64,000 nt of DNA, from NCBI RefSeq assembly GCF_018137945.1, contig NZ_CP073089.1, positions 868,001 through 932,000 on the forward strand. Reading direction: 5' to 3'. Below are positions 31,479 to 40,650 of the stretch, piece after piece. Source of the stretch: Brevibacterium sp. W7.2. Lineage in GTDB: Bacteria > Actinomycetota > Actinomycetes > Actinomycetales > Brevibacteriaceae. Position 1 is the stretch's first letter, and each line of letters begins with the position of its first letter. The notes under the pieces are model-generated. The model was given only the letters and a program-made list of their open reading frames with translations, was not told where the DNA came from and did no database searches. Made by a program: the position numbers and the translations under genes.

Positions 31479-34331
31479 TTGACTCACCCAGCGGTGCGCG
31501 CCGCCGACACGACCGCAAACACCCCGCCGGAGACCGTCTGGGGCATCGACGGACGGCCGTTGGTCACCGTGGTCATCATCATGTTCAACGACATCGCGAA
31601 CGTCGGCACCGCGATCCGCTCCGCCCTCGACCAGACGCTCAAGGGCACCGAGGTCATCGTCGTCGACGACTGCTCCACCGACGGGTCCTTCGAGTACGTC
31701 TCCGAGCTGGCGCGGGACGAACCGCGGCTGCGGGTGTTCCAGACGCCGAAGAACAGCGGCGGGCCGGGGGCGCCGCGCAACATCGGAATGGAGAACGCGA
31801 GCGCCCCGTACCTGACGTTCCTCGACAGCGACGACATCCTCGAGCGCCATGCGACCTACAACCTGCTCACGGCCGCGGAGCGCAGCGATGCCGACATCGT
31901 CATGGCCAAGACGCGGCGCCGGGACATCGCGAAGAAGAAGTTCCGCGGCTGGCACCACCGCCTCTACCGGGAAGAGCAGCACTTCGACACGATCGAGGAG
32001 AACCCGGAGCTCTGCATCGACACGATCGCCGTGGCGAAGCTCTACCGCATGGAGATGCTGCGGGCCAACGGCATCCGCTTCCGGGAGGAACTCCACTACG
32101 AGGACCTCATCTTCACCGCCGAGGTGTTCGCGAAGGCAGACGGCATCCGCGTCATCCCCGAATTCGTCTATCAGTGGAACCTCTATCCCATCAAGGTCCG
32201 CAAGTCGATCACGAACCAGCGCGACGACATCAGGAACCTCCAGCACCGCAAGGTCGCTCTCGCCGAAGTCCTCCGGGTCGCCGATCCGGCCACCGTGCCG
32301 GCGCTCCATGCCCGCCTGCAGCTGAAGATCCTCCGCCACGACGCCCGGCTCTACCTCAACGACATCGCCCACGGCCAGGTGCCCAACCTCGCGCCTGAGC
32401 TCCTCGCCGAACTCAAGCCGCTCATCGAATCGATCCCCACCGAGATCTACGCCGACGTGCCCCGCGACGATCGACTGCTCGTCGCGTCGGCCCTCGCCGA
32501 GGATGTCGACCTCGTCTCCCGGATGGCCCACATCGCCTCGGGCACGTGGGATCTCTACGGCGACTGGGAGCCGGGTGGGCAGCGCAGCCTGTGGGAGCTG
32601 GAGACCTTCGCCGCCTACCCGGACGACTCCCGTGAGCACATGCTCGCGACCTTCGACGCCGCCGAGGTCGTCGCGATCCCGTGGTACGCGTTCAAGTTCT
32701 ACAACGCCGTCGACGCCGTCGCCATCGACGGGAAGAACCGGGTGACGATCTCCGGGCGCATCCCCGACTCGTTCGCCAAGCTCGATCGGCCCGATCTCAC
32801 CGCGCGGATGCTCATCAGGGAGCGCTGGGGCTTCCAGCGGGAATGGGTGGCACCCGTGCGCTGGGAGCGCACCGCCGACGGCGAGGTGGAATGGACCACC
32901 GAGTTCGAGTTCCCCGCCGCCATCGACCGTGCCGTGCGGCCGAAGATCTCCATCCGCATGGAGCTGACGAACGGCACCGCCTCGACGCTCCTCCCGCTGC
33001 GGGTGAAGAAGGGATTCGTCGGAAGCAAGCAGAAGACCCAGCCTCACGGGGTCGCCGAGTCGCTGGCCAACATCCGCTATCAGCCCTACGCCACGGAGAT
33101 CGGTACCCTGGCCTTCCGCCTCGCCCGGATCGGGAAGCAGCGCCGGCGACTGCGCCGGGCGATCAAGCCGCTGCTCTCGACCGGTCAGACCGCGCTGCGG
33201 GACAGATACGTTCCCCTGCCCTCCCATGCGCTCGTCGCCGAAGGGGAGCGGATCGCCGCGGAGGCTCGTGAGCAGCTCGACGACCGCCTCGTCGTCGTCG
33301 AATCCCACATGGGCACCACCGAGTCCGACTCGCCCCACGTCCTCGCCGCGGAGCTGCGACGCACCCGACCCGACCTCAGGATCGTCGTCGTGGCGGCGGC
33401 CAACCAGCGCTGGGCGGCGGGCCGCGAGGACGTCGTCATCCGCAACACCGTCGACTACTACCGCACGCTCGCCCGGGCGAAGTACATCATCGACAACCAG
33501 ACCCTGCCCGTCGGCTACGTCAAACGACCGGGTCAGGTCTACATCCAGACGTGGCACGGCATCCCCATCAAGAAGATGGGCTTCGACGAGCCGAGCCTCG
33601 AGTTCGGCGCGCGCGAGGACATCGCCGATCTCGAACGGAGAGTCGGCTACTGGGACTTCCTCAGCATCCCCAGCGCCTACTTCCGCGACACCTTCGTGCC
33701 GGCGTTCCGGTATGAGCGTGCGCAGCTGCCGGTGGGATCGCCGCGCAACGACGTTCTCGTCAGCGACACCGCAGGGATCTCCGCGGCCAAGGAGCGCCTC
33801 GACCTCGACCCGGCGAAGACGAGCGTGCTCTACGCCCCGACGTTCCGCACCCGCGGGCAGGCCTCGCTCGAACTCGACCTCACCGAACTCGTCGACGACC
33901 TCGGTGAGGACTATCAGATCCTGCTGCGGCCCCACTACCTCAACCGCATCGCCGTGCCGCCGCACCTGCGCGGCCGGGTCATCGACGTCAGCGGCATCGC
34001 CGACACCGCACAGGTGCTCCAGGCCGCGGACATCCTCGTCTCCGACTACTCGAGCATCATCTTCGACTACCTCAGTCTCGACCGACCGATCATCCTCTAT
34101 GCGTACGACCTCGACGACTACGCGAACTCCGCACGCGGCACCTACTTCGACCTGCGCGACCATCGTCCGGGACCGCTGGTCACCGACCAGGAGGAACTCG
34201 TCGCGGCGATCAGGGCCGCAGGAGACGACGAGGCGGAGCCGCTGCGGCGCCGCTTCCGGGAGGACTTCGTCGGCACCGAACCCGGTGATGTCGCCGCGAC
34301 GACGATCGCAATGATTTGGGGAGCTCAGTGA
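31479..34331 (+). CDS. bifunctional GT2 / CDP-glycerol glycerophosphotransferase (TagF-like polymerase)
   Basis: 950 residues from TTG 31479, which has ACGGAG 6 bases upstream; no ATG or GTG gives a better start. Residues about 28-140 form a GT2 domain (V-T-V-V-I-I-M-F-N-D, V-V-D-D-C-S-T-D-G, D-S-D-D-I). From about residue 590 the Glyphos_transf domain follows: Q-T-W-H-G-I-P-I-K-K-M-G, G-S-P-R-N-D-V-L, L-L-R-P-H-Y, and D-Y-S-S-I-I-F-D-Y-L-S-L-D-R-P. This matches teichoic-acid polymerases of the TagF type; GT2-TagF fusions are known in Gram-positives. Its stop overlaps the next start (TGATG). Confidence 0.88.
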   Translation: MTHPAVRAADTTANTPPETVWGIDGRPLVTVVIIMFNDIANVGTAIRSALDQTLKGTEVIVVDDCSTDGSFEYVSELARDEPRLRVFQTPKNSGGPGAPRNIGMENASAPYLTFLDSDDILERHATYNLLTAAERSDADIVMAKTRRRDIAKKKFRGWHHRLYREEQHFDTIEENPELCIDTIAVAKLYRMEMLRANGIRFREELHYEDLIFTAEVFAKADGIRVIPEFVYQWNLYPIKVRKSITNQRDDIRNLQHRKVALAEVLRVADPATVPALHARLQLKILRHDARLYLNDIAHGQVPNLAPELLAELKPLIESIPTEIYADVPRDDRLLVASALAEDVDLVSRMAHIASGTWDLYGDWEPGGQRSLWELETFAAYPDDSREHMLATFDAAEVVAIPWYAFKFYNAVDAVAIDGKNRVTISGRIPDSFAKLDRPDLTARMLIRERWGFQREWVAPVRWERTADGEVEWTTEFEFPAAIDRAVRPKISIRMELTNGTASTLLPLRVKKGFVGSKQKTQPHGVAESLANIRYQPYATEIGTLAFRLARIGKQRRRLRRAIKPLLSTGQTALRDRYVPLPSHALVAEGERIAAEAREQLDDRLVVVESHMGTTESDSPHVLAAELRRTRPDLRIVVVAAANQRWAAGREDVVIRNTVDYYRTLARAKYIIDNQTLPVGYVKRPGQVYIQTWHGIPIKKMGFDEPSLEFGAREDIADLERRVGYWDFLSIPSAYFRDTFVPAFRYERAQLPVGSPRNDVLVSDTAGISAAKERLDLDPAKTSVLYAPTFRTRGQASLELDLTELVDDLGEDYQILLRPHYLNRIAVPPHLRGRVIDVSGIADTAQVLQAADILVSDYSSIIFDYLSLDRPIILYAYDLDDYANSARGTYFDLRDHRPGPLVTDQEELVAAIRAAGDDEAEPLRRRFREDFVGTEPGDVAATTIAMIWGAQ

Positions 34332-35524
34332 TGGCGCAGACGCAGTTCGATCGGATCGTCCTCATGGCCAACGACGTCGACCGCCTCGGCGGTGTCGGAC
34401 GCTTCATCAGCACGATGGCGGACGGGTTCCACGCCCGGGGATACGCCACCGAGCTCGTCGGGGTCTCGCCCCCGCCGGAAGGTCACGGTCAGGTCGTCGA
34501 GCGCTCCGCCGACATCACGGTGCGCACGCTCATGCCCGAGCCTCCGCCGCCGGACTGGACGATCCGCTCTGACGCGGACAAGAAGGACCGGGAGCGCATG
34601 CGGCGGTACCGGAAGCGTTTCGACCTGCGCAAGATCGCCGTCGACAAGCTGCGGACACTCCTGCCCGAGTGGGGTCCGCGCACGCTCATCATCTGCACGC
34701 AGGTCTACGGCATGGAGCACATGCTCGAAGCCCGTTACGACGCCGCCGATCCCCGCCAGCCGCGGGTCATCGGCCAGTACCACGGGTCCTACGACGGGGC
34801 CACGCGCACCGGGCGGGACGCCAGCCGCGTGCTGCAGGCCTACGCCGACGTCGACCGCACCGTGTTCCTCACGGCCGAGGACGCCGAGCGCTTCCGCCTC
34901 GCCGGGCTGAACAACACCGGGTGGATCCCCAACCCCGTCACCCTCGCCGGGGCGGAGACCGGTGCCGTTGCGGAGACCGGGCCCGCGCGCCGCAACACCA
35001 TCGTCGCGCTCGGGCGCTACGACGAGGTCAAGTCGCTGCACTACCTGCTGGCGGCCTGGGCCGAGATCGCCCCCGCCCTTCCCGACTGGAGCGTCGAGCT
35101 CTACGGCGAGGGCGAACTGCGCGAGAGTCTGCAGGCCCTCATCGATGACCGCGCGATTCCCCGTGCCGCGCTCATGGGCAAGACCGACGCGGTCGCCGAG
35201 GTGCTCGCGAGCGCGAAGATCCACGTCATCTCCTCCCAGCACGAGGGTCTGCCGATCTCGATCGTCGAGGCCGGACTCTCCGGCGTGCCCACGGTGTCCT
35301 TCGACTGCTCACCGGGTGTCGAGATGCTCATCGACTCCGGGCGCACCGGGTACATCGTCGCCCAGAACAACGTCACCGCCCTCGCCGAGCGGCTGCAGAC
35401 GCTGGCCGCCGATCCCGCGGCGCTGGCGCAGATGTCGGACGAGGTCCGCGCCGACATGGCGCAGTACGCCCCCGAGCGCATCCTCGACCGGTGGGAGGAC
35501 CTCTTCCGCGAGATGGCCCGCTGA
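34331..35524 (+). CDS. GT4 glycosyltransferase
   Basis: 397 residues from ATG 34331, overlapping the preceding stop by one base (TGATG) and preceded by GGGGAGCTCA. GT-B fold: N-terminal L-M-A-N-D-V-D-R-L-G-G-V-G-R-F, later I-V-A-L-G-R-Y-D-E-V-K-S-L, and near residue 300 the E-x7-E-type run H-E-G-L-P-I-S-I-V-E-A-G-L-S-G-V-P. It transfers a hexose from a nucleotide sugar, here presumably to the wall polymer or its linkage unit, since it is coupled to the TagF-like polymerase. Donor and acceptor are unknown. Confidence 0.87.
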   Translation: MAQTQFDRIVLMANDVDRLGGVGRFISTMADGFHARGYATELVGVSPPPEGHGQVVERSADITVRTLMPEPPPPDWTIRSDADKKDRERMRRYRKRFDLRKIAVDKLRTLLPEWGPRTLIICTQVYGMEHMLEARYDAADPRQPRVIGQYHGSYDGATRTGRDASRVLQAYADVDRTVFLTAEDAERFRLAGLNNTGWIPNPVTLAGAETGAVAETGPARRNTIVALGRYDEVKSLHYLLAAWAEIAPALPDWSVELYGEGELRESLQALIDDRAIPRAALMGKTDAVAEVLASAKIHVISSQHEGLPISIVEAGLSGVPTVSFDCSPGVEMLIDSGRTGYIVAQNNVTALAERLQTLAADPAALAQMSDEVRADMAQYAPERILDRWEDLFREMAR

Positions 35525-35534
35525 GGCCGAGGGT

Positions 35535-35575
35535 CAGGTCGCTGCGACCGACGGTTCGGTCGCTGAGACCGAGCT
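35535..35575. terminator. hairpins between convergent genes
   Basis: GACCGA (35546-35551) pairs with TCGGTC (35556-35561) around a 4-base loop, and flanking GGTC/GACC extends the structure. The unit GGTCGCTGMGACCGA occurs twice in tandem. It lies between the stops of two convergent wall-polymer genes. Confidence 0.4.
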
Positions 35576-35576
35576 C

Positions 35577-36899
35577 TCAGTCGAGGTCGGTCTTCGCGAG
35601 CATCTCCCGCTGCCGTGAGGCGATGAGCCCGGAGATCGTGGCGACGAACTCCCGGGTCGAATCGCCGACGGCACGGCGCCCGAAATAGTACTCGCGCAGC
35701 TTCGCGCGCTGGGCCGCCGTGGTGTCGGCGTCGAGCTCGGTGGCGATCGTATCGGCGATCTCGGCGATCGTCGACTGCGACACGACGGGAGTGGCTCGGG
35801 TGATCGGCGAATCCTCGTTGATCGCCGCGAGATCGTCCCGGCGATCGGTGATGATGATCGGCTTCTCCGGCCGCAGGTAGAGGAAGTCGAGACCGACACT
35901 CGAGACGTCGGTGACCATGAGGTCGACGTCGGCGAACATCGGCAGGATGTCGCCCTGCATCGAGATGAGATGCCCACCGCCTGCCCCGGTGCCGCCTGGT
36001 CCCGCGCCGGCGGTCTCGGCGCGGTCCGCCTCGGCGATGAGCTCCCGAATCCGCGCATCGGCTGCGACGACACCGGGGTCGTCGGACTGTTCGACCCGGG
36101 GGTGCGGCTTGTAGACGAGGCGGGTGTTCGGGGTGCTGAGGATCGCTGCGACGATGGCCTCGCCGAAGAGATCGAGCGAGGTGTAGTTGTTCGCGTCGTT
36201 CTCGCCCTCCCACGTCGGGGCGTACATCACGGTGCGCTTCGTCGTCGGCGGCAGCGTCGATGTCTGATCGATGTCGAGCTGCGGCCTGCCGACCTCGACG
36301 AGCTTGCCGAGGTCGAACTCGATGAGCGCCTTCCGGTGCCGGTCGATCGCGGCGGGACCGGCGACGAAGACGCGATCGTAGGCTTTGACCTGGTTCGACA
36401 CCATCGAGATCTTGTCGCTCTCACCGTGGTTGAGGTGCACGTGGACCATCGGTGCATAGCCGAGAGACTGGAAGTTGCGCACGCCGTTGTTGACGTAGAG
36501 GGCGACCTTCGGGTCGAGGTCGTAGTAGAAGTCCTGGAGCGGATCGAACTGGCGCTTGAGCACGAGAGGCAGCTTCGTCACCGCGCGCAGCTCCTGCAGC
36601 GCGCCGGGGGATCGGAGGACGATCGCCACCGGATGCGTCCGGTCGAGCTCTTCGAAGATGGGGATCCACTGGAGGATCTGGTAGATCTTCGCCGGTCCGT
36701 CGCCGAAGTACGCGATGACCGGGGTCTTCAGGCCCGAACCGTCGTACTTCGCTTCGAGGCGTTCGATCGCCTTCGCCCCCCGCAGCCAGCGACTGGTCGC
36801 CTGCCACGGCCGCGAGTTGAGAGCCGACAGCCCCGCCTTGCGCACCCACCGGCTGATGGGAGGCTTCTTCGCGGTCAGTGACTTCAGGGATGAACGCAT
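35577..36899 (-). CDS. CDP-glycerol glycerophosphotransferase family protein
   Basis: 440 residues, on the strand opposite to the rest of the cluster. The Glyphos_transf domain shows V-H-L-N-H-G-E-S-D-K-I-S-M-V-S-N-Q, V-G-R-P-Q-L-D, Y-A-P-T-W-E-G-E, Y-K-P-H-P-R-V and D-V-S-S-V-G-L-D-F-L-Y-L-R-P-E-K-P-I. The order of motifs and the HGES-K pattern are the same as in the protein encoded at 24368, so the two are paralogues flanking the cluster. A Gly/Ala insert (G-A-G-P-G-G-T-G-A-G-G-G) near residue 300 is unusual. Probable role: transfer of a polyol phosphate to teichoic acid. Confidence 0.83.
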   Translation of the reverse strand: MRSSLKSLTAKKPPISRWVRKAGLSALNSRPWQATSRWLRGAKAIERLEAKYDGSGLKTPVIAYFGDGPAKIYQILQWIPIFEELDRTHPVAIVLRSPGALQELRAVTKLPLVLKRQFDPLQDFYYDLDPKVALYVNNGVRNFQSLGYAPMVHVHLNHGESDKISMVSNQVKAYDRVFVAGPAAIDRHRKALIEFDLGKLVEVGRPQLDIDQTSTLPPTTKRTVMYAPTWEGENDANNYTSLDLFGEAIVAAILSTPNTRLVYKPHPRVEQSDDPGVVAADARIRELIAEADRAETAGAGPGGTGAGGGHLISMQGDILPMFADVDLMVTDVSSVGLDFLYLRPEKPIIITDRRDDLAAINEDSPITRATPVVSQSTIAEIADTIATELDADTTAAQRAKLREYYFGRRAVGDSTREFVATISGLIASRQREMLAKTDLD

Positions 36900-37061
36900 G
36901 TCGTGCCTGCTCCATGTTCGTCCGACGATTCCGATTGCCCCGGAGAGTCTAGTGGACGACGGCCGAAGACCCTGCTCGAGCGCGAGTCCGGCCCGGTTCT
37001 CTCGGGAAAGTCACATTGCGGTCCGGTCACGAAAACTGCGCGAAACCAGAGTAACTCTTGC

Positions 37062-37085
37062 CATAATCGCAACAGGTGTGCACAC
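37062..37085 (+). promoter_or_regulatory. -10 box and palindrome before the XRE-TetR gene
   Basis: CATAAT (37062-37067) is a good -10 hexamer. The 10-base perfect palindrome GTGTGCACAC (37076-37085) covers the expected transcription start, a natural place for self-repression. GTG codons within the palindrome are alternative starts. Confidence 0.45.
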
Positions 37086-37089
37086 TGGG

Positions 37090-38148
37090 ATGGTGTTCGA
37101 GGGCAGAGAAGCAGATCACGGCGGTCGCGCCGGCCTCGGCACCCGTGTGCGCAATGCCATTCGGGACGCGGGAATCAACCACAGCGAGGTCGCCCGCAGC
37201 ATCGGTCTCGAACCGAGCAAGCTCTCGAAGTCCCTCGCCGGCACCCGCAAGTTCCGCGTCGAGGAGATCACGCGCATCGCCCAGCTCACCGACGTCACCA
37301 CGGACTGGCTCACGCTCGGGCGTGAGGAGGGCGCACCTCGGCGACAGACCGCACCGCTGGCTCCCACCCATTCGCTCACCGAGGCGGCCGGTGAGGGCGC
37401 GTCCGCACCGCCCGCCACCGGCGATGACCTCCCCCGTCCGGACGCGTCGACGACGTGGATGTCGAAGGGCACCCGCAATCGCCGCCGCATCGTCGCCGCC
37501 GCCTGGGAGCTCTACGCCGACCGCGGCATCGACGCCGTGCGCGTCCACGACATCGCCGCCGCCGCGGGCCTGTCGGCCTCGGCGATCAACTACCACTTCC
37601 GGACGAAGACCGCGCTGCTCGAGGCGGCCCTGCACTATTCGCTCGAGATCATCGCGACCGCCCGTGACCTCGTCGAACCCGAGGACCCCGCCGAGGTGCT
37701 CCTGCGGTTCTCCCGCGTCCATGCGGGAGTCGACCCCACCGTGCGCCGCGTGTGGTCGATCTGGATCCAGAGCTGGGCCCGCGCCGTCGTCGATGAGCGC
37801 TCCCGCCTCAACCTCGCCGCCGTCTACGCGAAATGGATGGACCTCATCCGCGGCGTCGTCGTCGCCGGTCAGCGCGTCGGCCAGGTCCGCGACGGCGACA
37901 CCGACCTCATGGTCAAGAGCCTCAGCGTCTTCATCGACGGACTCGGCGTCGCTCGCAGCACCGCCCAGATGAGCCTGACCGACGACGACGCGCTGGCGAT
38001 GATCGACACCTTCCTCCGCGCCCACATCCTCGTCCCCGGCGCAGAGCCCGCGCCGATGCGGGCAGCGACACGACCTCCGGACCCGGCCGCGCGGCCGCGG
38101 TCCGCGGAACATCTCCAGGACGAACCACTCCAGGAAGAAGGCCCATGA
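37090..38148 (+). CDS. fused XRE-TetR transcriptional regulator
   Basis: 352 residues from ATG 37090 (an in-frame GTG at 37078 is possible). Two DNA-binding domains are joined. Residues about 14-75 form a Cro/C1-type helix-turn-helix (R-N-A-I-R-D-A-G-I-N-H-S-E-V-A-R-S-I-G-L-E-P-S-K-L-S-K-S-L-A-G). Residues about 125-180 form a TetR head (I-D-A-V-R-V-H-D-I-A-A-A-A-G-L-S-A-S-A-I-N-Y-H-F-R-T-K). The rest is a TetR-like ligand domain and a Pro/Arg-rich tail. Its stop overlaps the start of the substrate-binding protein gene (ATGA), so it heads the ABC-importer operon and probably controls it. Confidence 0.85.
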   Translation: MVFEGREADHGGRAGLGTRVRNAIRDAGINHSEVARSIGLEPSKLSKSLAGTRKFRVEEITRIAQLTDVTTDWLTLGREEGAPRRQTAPLAPTHSLTEAAGEGASAPPATGDDLPRPDASTTWMSKGTRNRRRIVAAAWELYADRGIDAVRVHDIAAAAGLSASAINYHFRTKTALLEAALHYSLEIIATARDLVEPEDPAEVLLRFSRVHAGVDPTVRRVWSIWIQSWARAVVDERSRLNLAAVYAKWMDLIRGVVVAGQRVGQVRDGDTDLMVKSLSVFIDGLGVARSTAQMSLTDDDALAMIDTFLRAHILVPGAEPAPMRAATRPPDPAARPRSAEHLQDEPLQEEGP

Positions 38149-39695
38149 ACACTCCGAACCGAAGACAAGCGCTGGGAGCGGGACTCTCTCTCACCGCGCT
38201 CGCCGGACTCAGCGCCTGCGGAGGCGGCGCGGCGGCCGGCGACATCTCCGCTGGCGATCCCGTCCGCGGCGGCACCCTGCGCGTCGGGGTCACCGGCGGC
38301 AACTCCGCCGACACCGTCGACGCGCACATCCCCGTCAACTCCGGCGACGTCGCCCGCACCGTCAACCTCTACAACTCCCTGCTCACCCGCACCGACGACT
38401 ACAAGATCCAGCCGGAGCTCGCCGAATCCTTCGAGCCCAACGGCGACGCGACCGTGTGGACGGCAACGCTGCGGCAGGGGATCAAGTTCTCCGACGGGCG
38501 CGACATCACCCCCGACGACGTCGTCTTCACCTTCGAGCGGATAAACGACCCCGATGATCCGAAGACTGCGGCGGCGAGCTTCACGATGCTCGACGAGGTC
38601 GTCGCCACCGGCGATCGCACCGTCGAGTTCCGGCTCAGCGAACCCAACGGCCTCCTCGACGACTCCGTCTCCGAGTACACGACCGGCATCGTCCCCCGCG
38701 ACTACGACCCGGCCGCACCCGTCGGCTCTGGGCCGTACAAGCTCGGATCGCACACCGCGGCCGTGTCGACCGTGCTCGAACGCAACGAGTACTACTGGCG
38801 CACGGACGGCAACTGGCTCGACGCCGTCCACCTGCTCAACTTCAACGACTCCGACGCTCTCATCAACGCCCTCCTCTCGAGCCAGGTCGACGCGATCGCG
38901 CAGATCCCGCTCGCCCTCGTCGAGGTCATCGGCGCCGACGAGCGGATGGCGATCCTCAACTCCGAGACCGGCATGTGGCTGCCGTTCACGATGCGCGTGG
39001 ATCGTCCGCCCTTCGACGACGTCAGGGTGCGGCAGGCCTTCCGCCTCGTCGTCGACCGGGAGCAGATGATCGAGCAGGTCCTCTCCGGCTACGGCACGAT
39101 CGGCAACGACATGTTCGGTCCCCTCAGCGAGAACTACCCCGATTTCCCACAGCGCACGCGCGATGTCGAGCAGGCCAGACAGCTCCTCGCCGAGGCGGGG
39201 CACCCCGACGGTCTCGACGTCGAGCTCGTCACCGCCCCGATCCAGTCCGGTGTCGTCGAAGCCGCGCAGGTCTTCGCCCAGCAGGCCGCCGACGCCGGCA
39301 TCCGAGTGAGCATCCGCCGGGTCGATGCGACGACGTTCTTCGGGGAGAACTACCTGCAGTGGGACTTCGCGCAGGACTTCTGGTACACGCGTGACTTCCT
39401 CCCGCAGTGCGTGTCGTGTGTGATGCCGGAATCGCCGTTCAACGAAACCCACTGGGACGATCCGAACTTCACCTCGATCGTCGAGGAGGCGCGCTCCCTG
39501 CCGGATCCGGCCTCGCGGCGCAACCTCGAGCACGAGGCGCAGAAGATCCTCTACGACAACGGCGGCTACATCATCTGGGGCTTCGCCAACCAGGTCGACG
39601 CCTACCAGAAGTACGTCGGCGGCCTCGAACCGAATGCGACCGGCAGGCCCCTGGGCGGCTGGCGCTTCGACCGCGTGTGGATCGGGAAGGTGTGA
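38145..39695 (+). CDS. ABC transporter substrate-binding lipoprotein, dipeptide/nickel type
   Basis: 516 residues. The signal sequence has N-R-R-Q-A-L-G (a twin-arginine-like start) and the lipobox L-S-A-C at residues 23-26, so the protein is exported and lipid-anchored. It belongs to the family-5 solute-binding proteins (DppA/OppA/NikA): L-R-V-G-V-T-G-G-N, L-A-E-S-F-E-P-N-G-D, F-T-F-E-R-I-N-D-P, and V-R-Q-A-F-R-L-V-V-D-R-E-Q-M. Substrates of this family are peptides, nickel complexes, opines or oligosaccharides; I cannot choose. It is followed by two permeases and a double ATPase and is coupled to the regulator upstream. Confidence 0.92.
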   Translation: MNTPNRRQALGAGLSLTALAGLSACGGGAAAGDISAGDPVRGGTLRVGVTGGNSADTVDAHIPVNSGDVARTVNLYNSLLTRTDDYKIQPELAESFEPNGDATVWTATLRQGIKFSDGRDITPDDVVFTFERINDPDDPKTAAASFTMLDEVVATGDRTVEFRLSEPNGLLDDSVSEYTTGIVPRDYDPAAPVGSGPYKLGSHTAAVSTVLERNEYYWRTDGNWLDAVHLLNFNDSDALINALLSSQVDAIAQIPLALVEVIGADERMAILNSETGMWLPFTMRVDRPPFDDVRVRQAFRLVVDREQMIEQVLSGYGTIGNDMFGPLSENYPDFPQRTRDVEQARQLLAEAGHPDGLDVELVTAPIQSGVVEAAQVFAQQAADAGIRVSIRRVDATTFFGENYLQWDFAQDFWYTRDFLPQCVSCVMPESPFNETHWDDPNFTSIVEEARSLPDPASRRNLEHEAQKILYDNGGYIIWGFANQVDAYQKYVGGLEPNATGRPLGGWRFDRVWIGKV

Positions 39696-39696
39696 C

Positions 39697-40650
39697 ATGT
39701 TCGCCAAGGTCATCATTCGCAGGCTGATCTTCTCCGCCTTCATCCTCCTCGCCGTCTCCCTCATCGTCTTCGGCGCCACCCTCCTCCTGCCCGGCGATGC
39801 GGCCCGCGCGATCCTCGGCCAGCAGGCCACCCCGGAGCGCATCGCGGCGCTCAACGAACAGCTCGGTCTCAACCTGCCGGCCTGGCAGCGCTACCTCGAA
39901 TGGCTCGGCGGTCTCTTCGTCGGCGACTTCGGAACCTCGACGGCGACCGGCGGACCGGTCTCGGAGCTGCTGGGACCGCGGATCGGCAACTCCTTCGTCC
40001 TCATGGCGCTCGCCGCGATCATCTCCGTGCCCTTGGGCATCGGCCTCGGCGTCTACTCGGCGCTGCACCGCGGCACCCGCCGCGACCAGGCGCTGACCGG
40101 CATCAGCCTCGTGCTCGCCGCGATGCCCGAGTTCGTCATCGGCATCGGCCTCATCGCGATCTTCGCCACCTCGGTGTTCCAGATCCTGCCCGCCGTCACA
40201 CTCGCCCCGCCGGGCCAGCCGGTGTGGCTGATTCCCGCGCAGCTCGTCCTGCCCACGGCCACCCTCGTCCTCGTCGTCACCCCCTACATCGTGCGGATGA
40301 TGCGGGCGACGATGATCGAAGTCCTCGACTCCGGATTCGTCGAGATGGCCCGCCTCAAGGGCGTTCCCGAACGCCGGGTGATCTTCCGCCACGCGGTGCC
40401 CCATGCGCTCGGTCCGGTCGCCCAGGTCGTCGCGATCCAGCTCGCATGGCTGGCCGGCGGCGTGGTCGTCGTCGAGTTCCTCTTCCGGTACCCCGGCATC
40501 GGGCAGGCGCTCATCGACGCCGTCACCTACCGCGACGTCCAGGTCGTCCAGGCGATCTCGATGCTCGTCGCCGCCGTCTACGTCGTGGTCAATCTCGCCG
40601 CAGACATCGTCGGCATCCTCACCAACCCGAAACTGAGGAGCGCAGCATGA
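39697..40650 (+). CDS. ABC transporter permease, DppB-like
   Basis: 317 residues from ATG 39697, immediately after the lipoprotein stop; an upstream in-frame ATG belongs to the previous coding region. Six membrane helices, with the DppB-type N-terminus (F-A-K-V-I-I-R-R-L-I-F-S-A-F-I-L-L) and L-G-L-N-L-P-A-W-Q-R-Y-L-E-W-L-G loop. The EAA-like coupling motif is E-M-A-R-L-K-G-V-P-E-R-R-V-I-F-R-H-A-V-P-H-A-L. It forms one half of the membrane channel of the importer. It overlaps the next permease gene by 4 bases (ATGA). Confidence 0.93.
   Translation: MFAKVIIRRLIFSAFILLAVSLIVFGATLLLPGDAARAILGQQATPERIAALNEQLGLNLPAWQRYLEWLGGLFVGDFGTSTATGGPVSELLGPRIGNSFVLMALAAIISVPLGIGLGVYSALHRGTRRDQALTGISLVLAAMPEFVIGIGLIAIFATSVFQILPAVTLAPPGQPVWLIPAQLVLPTATLVLVVTPYIVRMMRATMIEVLDSGFVEMARLKGVPERRVIFRHAVPHALGPVAQVVAIQLAWLAGGVVVVEFLFRYPGIGQALIDAVTYRDVQVVQAISMLVAAVYVVVNLAADIVGILTNPKLRSAA

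Noticed and set aside
31257-34163. 968-residue open frame opposite the GT2-TagF fusion gene.
   Set aside because: Antisense shadow caused by high GC and scarce stop codons; the sense gene has all motifs of two known domains.
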